DNA of 64,000 nt. Source: Streptomyces sp. NBC_01669 (lineage in GTDB: Bacteria; Actinomycetota; Actinomycetes; Streptomycetales; Streptomycetaceae). This document shows, piece after piece, positions 25,849 to 34,507 of the stretch (its first letter is position 1; every line of letters begins with the position of its first letter). Under the pieces are notes generated by a model. That model was not told where the DNA came from. It saw only the letters and a list, made by a program, of their open reading frames with translations, and did not search any database. The translations under genes and the position numbers were made by a program. The stretch covers positions 6,656,501 to 6,720,500 of the forward strand of contig NZ_JAPEQG010000001.1 in the NCBI RefSeq assembly GCF_026339735.1. The letters are read 5' to 3'.

Positions 25849-28170
25849 TCAGCCCGGCAGACCCCAGCGCGTCCAGGCCCCGTTCGACGGCACGTCGCGC
25901 GGACCCGGCTCCGGGCGACGCGCGCCGTGCGGTGTGATCACCGCCGTGCCACCGCGTGGCAGGGTGACCGTGATCCGGCCCGGACCGGCGTCCCGCCAGT
26001 GCAGCGGGCGCCCGTGCCCGTCCCGTACGTCGATGCGGCCCGTGATCGAGTGCTCCAGGGTCAGCGGGGCGCCGGCCTCGCTGTGCACCCGTACCCAGCG
26101 CGTGGCGCCGCCGGCGCGGTCCGCGTCCACCAGGAACGCGCCCTGGGTGCGCAGCGACGCGATCGAGGCGTCCGCCCAGCGCTCCGAGACGGACGGGAAG
26201 ACCTTCACCACCCCTTCGTGCCCCTGCACCACCATGTCGAGCATCGACTGCGCGGCCGAGAGCGGGGACTCCAGGGCGAGGTTCTTGCCCTCCCGGTACA
26301 TCGTGTTGACCGTCATCCGGCAGTCCGCGACGACCTTCAGATCCGTGAAGAACGTCAGGTGGTCCAACGCCTTCTCGGGCTCGTCCATGACCGAGTACAT
26401 GGACGAGGCGGTCGCGTAGCTGTAGCCGTGCCACAGTTGCTGCATGGAGACCCAGTGGTCCATGGAGCGCCGCATCACCTCACGGTCTTCCGCCCGGTCC
26501 CAGTTCCGTTCGCGCAGCGGGTAGAGCCAGAGCAGATGCGAGTGGTGCCGGTGCGAGTCGGCGAGCGGGACATCTTTGCCGATCATGACTCCGGCCGCCG
26601 GGTCCTCGGCGTACGGGGTGAGCTGGCGCTCGATGTCCTGCCAGCGCTTCAGCCGCGGATCGTTGTTCCGCAGCAGTTTCGCCGAGGCGATGAGAGTGCG
26701 CACACCCCAGCGGATGAGCGAGAGGTCGTACGTGCAGTCCGCGGCGTCGGCGTACTCGGGGGAGCGGGTCTCCAGCAGATGCAGCCTGCCGTCCGGGCCC
26801 TCGTGCAGGAAGTGCGCATAGAAGTTGATGGCCCTGGCGAGGATCGGGTACACCACGTCGCGCAGGACTCCGAGGTCCATCGAGTGCCGGTAGGACTGCC
26901 AGACGTTGTGCAGCGCCCAGGTGAGGTTGCCGAAGTTGTCGGAGATGTGGTCCGAGCCGGGCGCGCCCACGTCGTAGGTGTCGCCGGCGCGCAGCTGCCA
27001 GTCGGAGGGGTGGCCCAGCGCATAGCTCTCGCCGTCGCGGTATTCGGCCGGGACGGAGGCCGGCAGGTTGTGCTCGAAGCGGCGGAAGGCGTTTGTCACG
27101 GAGTCGAGTTCGGGATGGTTGGAGCCGTGGATCGGTGCCATACCGATCTGGACGTTGAGGTTCCACCAGACCGCGGTCCAGTTGTTGCCGATCTCCGGGA
27201 ACCACGGACCCCACTCGGAGATCGTCGGTCCCTCGGCGCGGGTCGACGCGGCGAGCTTGTAGAGCTGGATGAGGTAGAAGCTCTGCAGCCGCTTGTCCGG
27301 TACGGAGAGAAAGCTGCGCCGGTAGTACGCGTGCCACCAGCGGCGGTGACGGTCCACCAGTTTCTCCGGACCGACGGTGAGCGTACGGTCCACCGCACGT
27401 AGCGCCTCGTCCGTCGCCTCCGTCACCTGGCCGGGGAACCGGTACACGAGGTGTGCGGCGAGCAGCCTGCCGGTCCCCTCGCTCCGTTCGCGCCAGGTGA
27501 TGCTCCAGCCGCCACCCGCGAGCAGCGGCTGCTCGACGAAGCCGTCGCCGACCCGGGGGTCGGGGTTGGGCGTGTAGTCCGCCGGTTTGCCGCTGCTGCG
27601 AGTGGTCGCGGCGCGCAGCCACTGGAAGGACCAGGCCGCGGACTCCTCGCCGGGGGTGGGCCGGGTGGAGATCAGCAGGGCGCCGGTGTCGTTCTGCACG
27701 AGGGCGGAGAAGGTGAGGGAGCCGCGGGTGGTGGTGACGGTGCCGCGCAGCTCGGCGTCGTACGGGTCCAGCGTCCAGTCGACGTCCGTGATCTCGCCGG
27801 CGAGGGTCAGAGTGAAGTAGCCGATGGGGAGCCGGGAGAAGCCGATGCCGCCGCGCCACTGGCCGCGCTGGTCCTGCACCTGGCTGTGACTGATCATCAG
27901 CTTCAGGGTGTCGGCGGTCCTTCCCGCGTACAACTGGGCGCCGAGGTAGCCGTTGGCGAGGAAGGGAGCCTCCTGCCAGCCGGCCGGGAGCCGGCGCCAG
28001 GTCAGGGCGGCATCGCGGACGGTCTGCTCGTACGGGTCGGTGTGCGGGCTGCCGGAAGCTGCGGGGGCGGTGCCGGGTGCGGCCCAGGCGGTACGGGATC
28101 CGGCGAGCCAGAGGGCGGTGGTGCCGGCCGCCGCGGTGCCCACGAAGTGCCTTCGGGAGAACTCGGTCAC
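25849..28170 (-). CDS. Secreted GH95-like glycoside hydrolase (alpha-L-fucosidase family), Tat substrate
   Basis: The 773-residue product begins with a twin-arginine signal (SRRHFVGTAAAGTTALWLAG, then an AxA cleavage site near residue 31). The body looks like glycoside hydrolase family 95: an N-terminal beta-sandwich (LANGYLGAQLYAGRTADTLKL), an (alpha/alpha)6 catalytic domain, and WNLNVQIGMAPIHGSNHPEL resembling the family's N-x-N region. A C-terminal beta domain carries RWADASIASLRTQGAFLVDADR. GH95 enzymes cleave alpha-L-fucosides or alpha-L-galactosides. The exact substrate is not deducible. The start is GTG with GGAGAG upstream. It stands alone, divergent from the antiporter. Confidence 0.8.
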   Translation of the reverse strand: MTEFSRRHFVGTAAAGTTALWLAGSRTAWAAPGTAPAASGSPHTDPYEQTVRDAALTWRRLPAGWQEAPFLANGYLGAQLYAGRTADTLKLMISHSQVQDQRGQWRGGIGFSRLPIGYFTLTLAGEITDVDWTLDPYDAELRGTVTTTRGSLTFSALVQNDTGALLISTRPTPGEESAAWSFQWLRAATTRSSGKPADYTPNPDPRVGDGFVEQPLLAGGGWSITWRERSEGTGRLLAAHLVYRFPGQVTEATDEALRAVDRTLTVGPEKLVDRHRRWWHAYYRRSFLSVPDKRLQSFYLIQLYKLAASTRAEGPTISEWGPWFPEIGNNWTAVWWNLNVQIGMAPIHGSNHPELDSVTNAFRRFEHNLPASVPAEYRDGESYALGHPSDWQLRAGDTYDVGAPGSDHISDNFGNLTWALHNVWQSYRHSMDLGVLRDVVYPILARAINFYAHFLHEGPDGRLHLLETRSPEYADAADCTYDLSLIRWGVRTLIASAKLLRNNDPRLKRWQDIERQLTPYAEDPAAGVMIGKDVPLADSHRHHSHLLWLYPLRERNWDRAEDREVMRRSMDHWVSMQQLWHGYSYATASSMYSVMDEPEKALDHLTFFTDLKVVADCRMTVNTMYREGKNLALESPLSAAQSMLDMVVQGHEGVVKVFPSVSERWADASIASLRTQGAFLVDADRAGGATRWVRVHSEAGAPLTLEHSITGRIDVRDGHGRPLHWRDAGPGRITVTLPRGGTAVITPHGARRPEPGPRDVPSNGAWTRWGLPG

Positions 28171-28409
28171 GGTCTCTCCAGTCAGTCATATATGTGGTGG
28201 GGATTCTCGTCCCTGAATCGCGCATGTTGCATACTGCCCGCCCGGTGGAGGTGACGGAAGAGGGTTGACCGGGGAGACATCGGATCAATGGATGGTCAAG
28301 ACGGTGAGAAGGAGGGGGTGTTGTCCGCTTTACGGACATTGCGTGGCACGCTGGAACCACTGATCGACCGACCACCGGGTTCCGCTCGGCATGCTCCGGA
28401 AGGCACATC

Positions 28410-29996
28410 GTGGACCAACTGGCACTGCTCCTCCTGCTGTTGCTCGGAGCCGTGGTCATGGTGCCACTGGGGGAACGTCTCGGGCTGCCCGCCCCGGTGC
28501 TGATGACGCTCGCCGGAGTCGGCATGGCGTTCCTCAGCTTCGTGCCGAATGTGGACATCCCGCCGGAGATCATTCTTCCCGCGCTGCTGCCGCCGCTGCT
28601 CTACGCCTCCGCGCAGCGCACCTCCTGGCGGCAGTTCGCCGCCAATAAACGACCGATCTTTTTGCTGGCCGTGGCACTGGTCTTCGTGACGACGGCAGCC
28701 GTCGCCGCCGTCGCCAACGCGATCGTCCCCGGGCTGCCCCTCGCCGCGGCCGTGGCCCTCGGCGCGCTCGTCGCCCCGCCCGACCCGGTCGCCGCGACCG
28801 CCGTCGCGGGATCGCTCGGGCTGCCGCGCAGGCTCGTCTCCATCCTGGAGGGCGAGGGACTGTTCAACGACGTGACCGCGATCGTGCTCTACCACGTGGC
28901 GATCGCCGCCGCCGTGAGTGGCACCTTCTCGCTGCCGGAGGCCTTCGGGCTGCTGATCCTCTCCGCCGTGGTCGCCGTGGCCGTCGGTCTGGCGGTGGGC
29001 TGGCTGACCATCAAACTCATGGGACTGCTCGGCGATGCGACGCTCCAGGTCGGGCTGACGCTGCTGGTGCCGTTCGTGAGCTATGTGCTCGCGGAGGAGC
29101 TGATGGGGTCGGGCGTGCTCGCCGTGCTCACCACCGCGCTGTTCCTCGCCGAGCACACCGCCGACGCGGACGACGTGCTGGGCCGGCTCACCGGCCGCAG
29201 TTTCTGGGAGATCGTCGACACCCTCGTCACCGGCGTCGCCTTCGGCCTGATCGGTCTCGAACTGCACAACGTCTTCGGCACGTCGCACGGACACGGCTGG
29301 CAGATCGCCGGCTGGGGCCTGGTGGTGGTCGCGGTCGTCGTCGGCGTACGGCTGCTGTGGCTGCTGCCCGCCACCTGGCTGGCCAAGCGGCTGCACACCC
29401 GCCGTGACTACAGCGAGGAGATCCCCACCAGCTGGCGCGAGACCGTCGTGATGTGGTGGGCCGGGATGCGCGGGGTGGCCTCCGTCGCGCTGGCCCTCGC
29501 GATCCCGCTGGAGACGGACGACGGGAAACCGTTCCCCGGCCGGGACGAGATCGTCTTCATCGCCTTCGTCGTGATCATGGCGACCCTGGTCGTTCAGGGA
29601 CTCACCCTGCCGTGGCTGGTACGGAAGCTCGGCGTCCGCGCCGACACGGGCGCGGAGGCGGCACTGGAACGGGACCTCGCGATCCGCGCCGCGAAGGCCG
29701 CGAGGCACCGGCTCAAGGAGATCGAGGAGGTCGAGGAGTTCCCCGAGGAGGTCGTGGAGCGGCTGCTCCGGCTGGCGTACGACGTGGGGGCGCGGATCAG
29801 CCCCGACATGGTCGACGAGGACCGGCGGGAGGCGTACGCGAAGCGCGCCGAGCGGTTCCGGGCGGTCAACCGGGTGCAGCGCGAGATGATGTCCGCCGCC
29901 CGGCACGCGGTGCTGTCCGCGCGCAGCGAGCCGGGGACGGACCCGGAGGTGGTCGACCGGGTGCTGCGGCAGCTGGACGTACGCAGCCTGCGCTGA
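28410..29996 (+). CDS. CPA1-family Na+/H+ antiporter
   Basis: The 528-residue product has about 12 transmembrane helices in the first 400 residues. It shows antiporter blocks ALVAPPDPVAATAVAGSLGLP and ILEGEGLFNDVTAIVLY; the Asp of FNDVTA is the expected ion-binding residue. A cytoplasmic alpha-helical C-terminus of about 130 residues follows. It likely exchanges Na+ or K+ for H+ at the cytoplasmic membrane. The GTG start has GGAAGG 7 bases upstream. The 239-base gap to the divergent glycosidase holds only promoter-like DNA, including a small GTCCG/CGGAC repeat at 28323-28337. Confidence 0.92.
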   Translation: MDQLALLLLLLLGAVVMVPLGERLGLPAPVLMTLAGVGMAFLSFVPNVDIPPEIILPALLPPLLYASAQRTSWRQFAANKRPIFLLAVALVFVTTAAVAAVANAIVPGLPLAAAVALGALVAPPDPVAATAVAGSLGLPRRLVSILEGEGLFNDVTAIVLYHVAIAAAVSGTFSLPEAFGLLILSAVVAVAVGLAVGWLTIKLMGLLGDATLQVGLTLLVPFVSYVLAEELMGSGVLAVLTTALFLAEHTADADDVLGRLTGRSFWEIVDTLVTGVAFGLIGLELHNVFGTSHGHGWQIAGWGLVVVAVVVGVRLLWLLPATWLAKRLHTRRDYSEEIPTSWRETVVMWWAGMRGVASVALALAIPLETDDGKPFPGRDEIVFIAFVVIMATLVVQGLTLPWLVRKLGVRADTGAEAALERDLAIRAAKAARHRLKEIEEVEEFPEEVVERLLRLAYDVGARISPDMVDEDRREAYAKRAERFRAVNRVQREMMSAARHAVLSARSEPGTDPEVVDRVLRQLDVRSLR

Positions 29997-30049
29997 CTCG
30001 GGCGCCCCCGCGGCCGGTGCTTCCGGCCGGTGCTCCGGGCCCGCGTCAC

Positions 30050-31192
30050 TCAGCCGCGGCCGGTCCGGGGCGCCACCTCGTGCGTATCGGACGGCTTGGC
30101 GTCGTGCGGGTGGGGCAGATCGGGCCACTGTCCGCCCGGGGGCAGCGCCGCGGGCGCCGTCGCGACCCGCGGCAGCGCGTACGGATGATGGTCGCGCAGC
30201 CAGCCGATCAGCTGCTCCCGGACGGCGCAGCGCACCGTCCAGATGTCGTCCGCGTCCTTCGCCGTGACCACCGCGCGCACTTGCATCGTCGACGGAGTGG
30301 TGTCCGTGACGGCGAGGGACCAGTCGCGGCCGTCCCAGGCACCGCACTCGCCCAGGATGTCCCGCAGCTGCTCACGCATCGCGGCGACGGGGGCGCTGTG
30401 GTCGAGGTGGAAGAAGACCGAACCGGTCATCTGGACGCCGCCGCGCGACCAGTTCTCGAACGGTTTGCTGGTGAAGTACGAGACCGGCATCGTGATCCGC
30501 CGCTCGTCCCAGGTCCGTACCGCGAGGAAGGTCAGCGTGATCTCCTCGACGGTGCCCCACTCGCCGTCCACCACCACCGTGTCGCCGATCCGCACCATGT
30601 CGCCGAAGGCGATCTGCAGCCCCGCGAAGAGGTTGCCGAGCGTGGACTGGGCGGCGATGCCCGCGACGATGCCGAGGACACCGGCCGAGGCCAGCATCGA
30701 GGTGCCGAAGGTCCGCATCGCGGGGAACGTCAGCAGCATCGCGCCGGCCGCCACGGTCGCCACGATCGCGGTGACCACCCGCTGGATGAGTGTCACCTGC
30801 GTACGGACCCGCCGCACCCGCGCCGGATCGCGGGTGTTCGCCGCGTACCTGGCGTACACGGAATCGACGACCGCCGTCGCGATCCGGACCACCAGCCACG
30901 CCGATGTCCCGATCAGCACCAGCGTCAGGACCTGGCCGATCGCGGCCCGGTGGTTCATCACCATGTCGAGCCCGGTATGCGTGTAACTGCCTCTCAGCAG
31001 CGCCGTGCAGAGCACCAGCAGCAGCGGGATCCGGCAGCGCCTCAGCAGACCCCACAGCGGTGTGTCGGGATGCCGGGCGTCGGCGCGCCGGAGCAGCACA
31101 TCGACCCCCCAGCCCACCAGCAGCGTGAGCACCACCGAGCCACCGACCGCGACCAGCGGACGCAGTATGTTCTCCATCCCGTGGTTCTCCAT
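30050..31192 (-). CDS. MscS-family mechanosensitive ion channel
   Basis: The 380-residue membrane protein has several N-terminal helices and the MscS core around residues 180-265. The pore helix is LGIVAGIAAQSTLGNLFAGLQIAFGDMVRIGD, followed by the beta domain with GTVEEITLTFLAVRTWD. It probably gates on membrane tension in osmotic downshift. I chose the ATG at 31192 because the minus strand has TACGGT 7 bases upstream, with TTCATG 17 bases before it. That fits a leaderless start. ATG 31177 is an alternative. It converges with the antiporter, another ion and osmotic function, with a small GGCCGG hairpin (30012-30028) between them. Confidence 0.9.
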   Translation of the reverse strand: MENHGMENILRPLVAVGGSVVLTLLVGWGVDVLLRRADARHPDTPLWGLLRRCRIPLLLVLCTALLRGSYTHTGLDMVMNHRAAIGQVLTLVLIGTSAWLVVRIATAVVDSVYARYAANTRDPARVRRVRTQVTLIQRVVTAIVATVAAGAMLLTFPAMRTFGTSMLASAGVLGIVAGIAAQSTLGNLFAGLQIAFGDMVRIGDTVVVDGEWGTVEEITLTFLAVRTWDERRITMPVSYFTSKPFENWSRGGVQMTGSVFFHLDHSAPVAAMREQLRDILGECGAWDGRDWSLAVTDTTPSTMQVRAVVTAKDADDIWTVRCAVREQLIGWLRDHHPYALPRVATAPAALPPGGQWPDLPHPHDAKPSDTHEVAPRTGRG

Positions 31193-31223
31193 GCCGTCGA
31201 CCGTAGCTGGCACCATTGCTCCC

Positions 31224-31793
31224 ATGAACATCATGCTTTTCCACTCGACGTACGGGCTGCGCCCCGCGGTGCACGCGGCCGCCGCCCGGCTGCGCGGCGC
31301 AGGGCACGAGGTGCACGTGCCCGATCTCTTCGACGGGCACACGTTCGAGACCGTCGAGGAAGGCATGGCCTTCAAGGACGAGCTGGGCAAGGACGAGTTG
31401 CTCAAGCGCGCCGTGCTGGCCGCCGCCCCCTATTCCGAGCGCGGTCTCGTCTACGCCGGCTTCTCCTTCGGCGCCTCCACCGCGCAGACCCTGGCACTCG
31501 GTGACGAGAAGGCGCGCGGGCTGCTGCTCCTCCACGGCACGTCGGACATTGCGGAGAACGCGGAGGTCGACGAGCTGCCCGTGCAGCTGCATGTCGCCGA
31601 CCCCGACCCGTTCGAGACGCAGGACTGGCTGAACTCCTGGTATCTGCAGATGCAGCGGACCGGCGCCGATGTGGAGATCTACCGGTACCCCGGCGCGGGC
31701 CATCTCTTCACGGACCCGGAGCTGCCGGACTACGACGCGGCGTCGGCCGATCTGACGTGGAAGGTCGCCCTCGGCTTCCTCGCGACTCTGTAG
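31224..31793 (+). CDS. Dienelactone-hydrolase-like alpha/beta hydrolase
   Basis: The 189-residue product matches the dienelactone hydrolase family fold. The nucleophile elbow is GFSFG with Ser81, where classic dienelactone hydrolases have Cys. An Asp (VADPDPF) and a His (GAGHLF) complete the triad. The natural substrate is unknown. ATG 31224 lies 7 bases after CACCAT, a possible leaderless arrangement. It is divergent from the MscS gene, with only 31 bases between the start codons, so the two promoters overlap each other's genes. Confidence 0.87.
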   Translation: MNIMLFHSTYGLRPAVHAAAARLRGAGHEVHVPDLFDGHTFETVEEGMAFKDELGKDELLKRAVLAAAPYSERGLVYAGFSFGASTAQTLALGDEKARGLLLLHGTSDIAENAEVDELPVQLHVADPDPFETQDWLNSWYLQMQRTGADVEIYRYPGAGHLFTDPELPDYDAASADLTWKVALGFLATL

Positions 31794-31799
31794 ACGGAC

Positions 31800-31834
31800 G
31801 GGGCCCCGCACACCGTGACGGCGTGCGGGGCCCC
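31800..31834. terminator. Bidirectional terminator
   Basis: A perfect 12-bp stem pairs GGGGCCCCGCAC (31800-31811) with 31823-31834. It lies between the convergent hydrolase and metalloprotease genes. Confidence 0.75.
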
Positions 31835-31851
31835 TCGTCGTGACGCCGGGA

Positions 31852-32835
31852 TCAGGCGCGGTAGGCGGTCCAGCTGTCGCTCATCCGCTGCACCTGGCCC
31901 GCGGTGAACTGGTACATGCACGAGTCGTAGGTGTAGTCCATGAAGTTGTGGATCGGGTCGACCCCGGTCTTGTTGGTGCAGGTGTCGCGTCCGGTCGGGC
32001 ACGCGAACGCGGCGCTCTTCTCGGCGGGCGTGTCGGACACGTAGTCGCCGTTGCCGTTACAGCCGCCCTGGAACGTGTGGTAGAGCCCCATCCAGTGGCC
32101 GACCTCGTGGGTGGCGGTGTCCCCCTCGTTGTAGTTGGTGGCCGAGCCGCCCGGCAGCGAGGTGTCGAGGATGACCACGCCGTCCATGCTCGGGCTGGAG
32201 TTGTACGAGCTGGGGAAGGTCGCCCAGCCGAGCAGCCCGCCGCCGAGGTTGGCGGTGTAGACGTTGAGCGCGTTCTTGCCACCCTTGCGCAGGGCCGTCT
32301 TCATGTCCTTCTCGGCAGAGGAGCCCGAGGAGAGGTTGTACCAGGTGGCGTTGTCCGTGTAGTCGGTGCCGGCCAGCGAGAACTGGAAGCCGGAGTTGGT
32401 GTTGCCGGTGCCCTGGCCGCCGTATGCCGCGTTCAGCACGCTCATCTGGCTGCTGATGTCGCCGGAGGTGAGCTTGCCGGTGGTGCCGGAGTGGATGACG
32501 TGGAAGTAGACCGGGATGGTCGCTCCGGCGGCGAGCGTGGCGCCGCTGACCCGGCGGTCCGCGAGTCTCGCCTTGAGCTGCGTGTCCATGGCCTTGGCCT
32601 GGGTCGCGGTGAGTTCGTTGGGGTCGGAGGCGTGCTGGGTGCCCGAAGGACGGGCCTCGCGCGCGGTGGCGTCGGTGCTCGCGCACTTCTCCGCCGAGGC
32701 GGAGGCGGTGGACACCTTGGCGGCGGCCGCGCCGGAGGGAGCGGAGAGCGGTGCCAGGGCCAGGGTTCCGGCCAGGACGGCGATGCCGATCGCACGGTGA
32801 CGTATACGCGGCGATATACGGGCAAGAGTGCGCAC
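31852..32835 (-). CDS. Secreted zinc metalloprotease, M43 (pappalysin)-like
   Basis: The 327-residue product has a Sec-type signal peptide of about 39 residues with a hydrophobic core (AIGIAVLAGTLALAPL) and an AAAA region. The metzincin motif is complete: HEVGHWMGLYH with His243, Glu244, His247, Gly250 and His253. The Met-turn is NFMDYTYDSCMYQFT. Several cysteines probably form disulfides. It is an extracellular endopeptidase of the type annotated as M43B. The GTG start has GGAG about 6 bases upstream. It is monocistronic, with a structured upstream gap. Confidence 0.9.
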   Translation of the reverse strand: MRTLARISPRIRHRAIGIAVLAGTLALAPLSAPSGAAAAKVSTASASAEKCASTDATAREARPSGTQHASDPNELTATQAKAMDTQLKARLADRRVSGATLAAGATIPVYFHVIHSGTTGKLTSGDISSQMSVLNAAYGGQGTGNTNSGFQFSLAGTDYTDNATWYNLSSGSSAEKDMKTALRKGGKNALNVYTANLGGGLLGWATFPSSYNSSPSMDGVVILDTSLPGGSATNYNEGDTATHEVGHWMGLYHTFQGGCNGNGDYVSDTPAEKSAAFACPTGRDTCTNKTGVDPIHNFMDYTYDSCMYQFTAGQVQRMSDSWTAYRA

Positions 32836-33002
32836 GAGTACTCCTCGCTGAAGCGTGGGGGAGGGATTTCCTCACCTGCCGCCGGGAGATTACGTGCGCA
32901 TGTCACATCTTGAGGAGCGCCGATCAAGCCCAATCAACTGTGGAACAAACCGGGGAAACGGGAAGAAATAATTCTGTCCGTTCCAGAGTTTGAGACCTGG
33001 AC

Positions 33003-33068
33003 GTAACGTAGTGCGTTACCCCGGCGGGTGGTGTGTCCCCATTGGATCCAGGGAACACGCCACCCGCC
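33003..33068. promoter_or_regulatory. Inverted repeats upstream of the metalloprotease gene
   Basis: GTAACG (33003-33008) and CGTTAC (33014-33019) form a 17-base operator-like palindrome. Next to it, 33023-33039 and 33051-33068 can form a hairpin of about 17 bp with one bulge. The 352-base gap 32836-33187 has no gene I can support. It lies between the start of the M43 gene and the 3' end of the PhoD remnant. Confidence 0.4.
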
Positions 33069-33187
33069 GTAGCGATGTAATACGCCGTCAACATGGCCTG
33101 CCGTGGCCGAAACCAGACGTTTCAGCGCACCGGGCGGTCCACCCGCTCGACCTTCTGCGTGCCGCCGAGTGTCCGGTACGAGCGCGT

Positions 33188-33565
33188 TCAGGCGGAGCTC
33201 GCGTCCCGCTTCGTCTTGTCGGAGACCACGTAGTAGTCCATCTGCGAGCGCTCGGCGGTCACATCCAGGACGCCGTAGCCGTGCGAGTCCATGTCCCGTG
33301 CCGGGTCCGGTGGTCGGCAAGGGTGAGGATCTCGTGGGTGGGCTCGTGCTGCCGTACGACGAACTTCGTGTCCGGGTAGCTCCCCGACGCGTACTCGTAG
33401 ATGCAGTCGCCGAGATGGAGGACCGCGTCGAGATCGGCTCGGGCGGCGAGATGGCGGTACGGGGAGAAGTAGCCGGACTCCCAGTTGGCGCAGGACACCA
33501 CATCGAAGCGCACCCCGGGTACGGCCGTGCCGGGAGCGGGAGCCGTTCGGGTGCGGCCGGCCGAT
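33188..33565 (-). pseudogene. Remnant of a PhoD-type alkaline phosphatase/phosphodiesterase with internal deletion
   Basis: Two fragments of one protein lie in different frames. Upstream (about 33565-33292, minus strand) reads APGTAVPGVRFDVVSCANWE and onward through HLGDCIYEYASG and TLADHRTRHG. This is the metal-binding start of the PhoD phosphatase domain. Downstream (33291-33188) reads MDSHGYGVLDVTAERSQMDY, YVVSDKTKRD, then stop, which is a PhoD C-terminus. The several hundred residues between are missing and the join shifts frame. The signal peptide and N-terminal domain are also gone; a stop codon precedes the remnant. It is non-functional. Confidence 0.8.
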
Positions 33566-33596
33566 CAGAGGTCACCCGACAGGCTCTAAGGCGAAC

Positions 33597-33627
33597 GGGC
33601 GGGCGAACAAAGGAAGTTCGCCCGCCC
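33597..33627 (-). terminator. Terminator after the DsbA-like gene
   Basis: A perfect 12-bp stem pairs GGGCGGGCGAAC (33597-33608) with 33616-33627, loop AAAGGAA. It lies 22 bases past the stop of the upstream minus-strand gene. Confidence 0.75.
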
Positions 33628-33649
33628 ATAGGGAAACCGTTGCCGGTCG

Positions 33650-34465
33650 TCAGCCCTTCAGCGCCTTGGTGATCGCGGTGTTGAAGTCGGCCACGCTCAT
33701 CGGAGCGTTCTCGCTGCCCTCGCTGGTGAGCGTCTTGCCGTCCATCTTCAGCGTCGGGGTGCCCTTCACGCCGCTCTTGTCGAACGTCGCGGACATCTTC
33801 ATCGCCCAGTTGTCGTACGTGCCGTCGTTGACGTCCTTCTGGAACGCCTTGTTGTCCTTCAGCTCGTCCACCGTGTTCGCGACCTTGATCAGGTACGAGT
33901 CCTTGGCGAACTTGTCGTCGGACTCCTCCGGGTGGTACTTCGCGGAGTAGAGCGCGTACTTGTAGTCGAGGAACGCCTGCGGGCTGACGTCGAGCGCCGC
34001 GCCCAGCGCGCTGAGCGCGTTCTTGGAGCCCTCGCCGTTGTCGCTGTTGTCGATGAACGTGGCGCCGATGTACTTGACCTTGTACTTGCCGGCGTCGACG
34101 TCCTTGTGGACCGTCTCGCCGACCGCCTGCTCGAACTGGGCGCAGATCGGGCAGCGCGAGTCCTCGTACAGTTCGAGGGTCTTCTTGGCGGTCGACTTGC
34201 CGATCACGACGGTCGTGCCGTCGGTGCCCGACGTGTTCTTCGGCGCGGTGACGTTCTTCGCGTCGGCCGCCGCCTCCCAGTGACCGGGCTTGTTCAGCTG
34301 CATCACGCCGTAGCTGACGCCGCCGGCGATCGCCAGCACGGCGACCACCGAGACGCCGACGATCACCTGCTTGCGGACCTTGTCCTTCTTGGCCTGGCGC
34401 TCGCGCTCCGCGCGCAGCCGCTCGCGGGCGGCTGCCTTGTTGGCCTGGCTGTTGCGCTTGCTCAT
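33650..34465 (-). CDS. Membrane-anchored DsbA/thioredoxin-fold disulfide protein
   Basis: The 271-residue product has a highly charged cytoplasmic N-terminus (about 1-32) and one transmembrane helix (about 33-54). An extracytoplasmic DsbA-like thioredoxin domain carries the redox motif Cys105-Pro-Ile-Cys108. The cis-Pro loop GVKGTPTLKMDGK is also present. It likely oxidises or isomerises thiols of exported proteins. It follows a membrane-protein gene by 42 bases on the same strand, so the two may form an operon. A terminator follows. Confidence 0.9.
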   Translation of the reverse strand: MSKRNSQANKAAARERLRAERERQAKKDKVRKQVIVGVSVVAVLAIAGGVSYGVMQLNKPGHWEAAADAKNVTAPKNTSGTDGTTVVIGKSTAKKTLELYEDSRCPICAQFEQAVGETVHKDVDAGKYKVKYIGATFIDNSDNGEGSKNALSALGAALDVSPQAFLDYKYALYSAKYHPEESDDKFAKDSYLIKVANTVDELKDNKAFQKDVNDGTYDNWAMKMSATFDKSGVKGTPTLKMDGKTLTSEGSENAPMSVADFNTAITKALKG

Positions 34466-34507
34466 GGTTGTTTCTCCGTGGTGTGGGGTTGTCGGGGATG
34501 TCCGGGC

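Noticed and set aside
26900..28570. Second open frame through the glycosidase region on the minus strand
   Set aside because: It is a frame-shifted shadow of the GH95-like gene with random Arg/Pro-rich composition.
33259..33513. Stand-alone 84-residue phosphatase gene
   Set aside because: It is only the start of a PhoD domain, lacking most metal ligands, and its own C-terminus lies out of frame directly after it. It was treated as a pseudogene.
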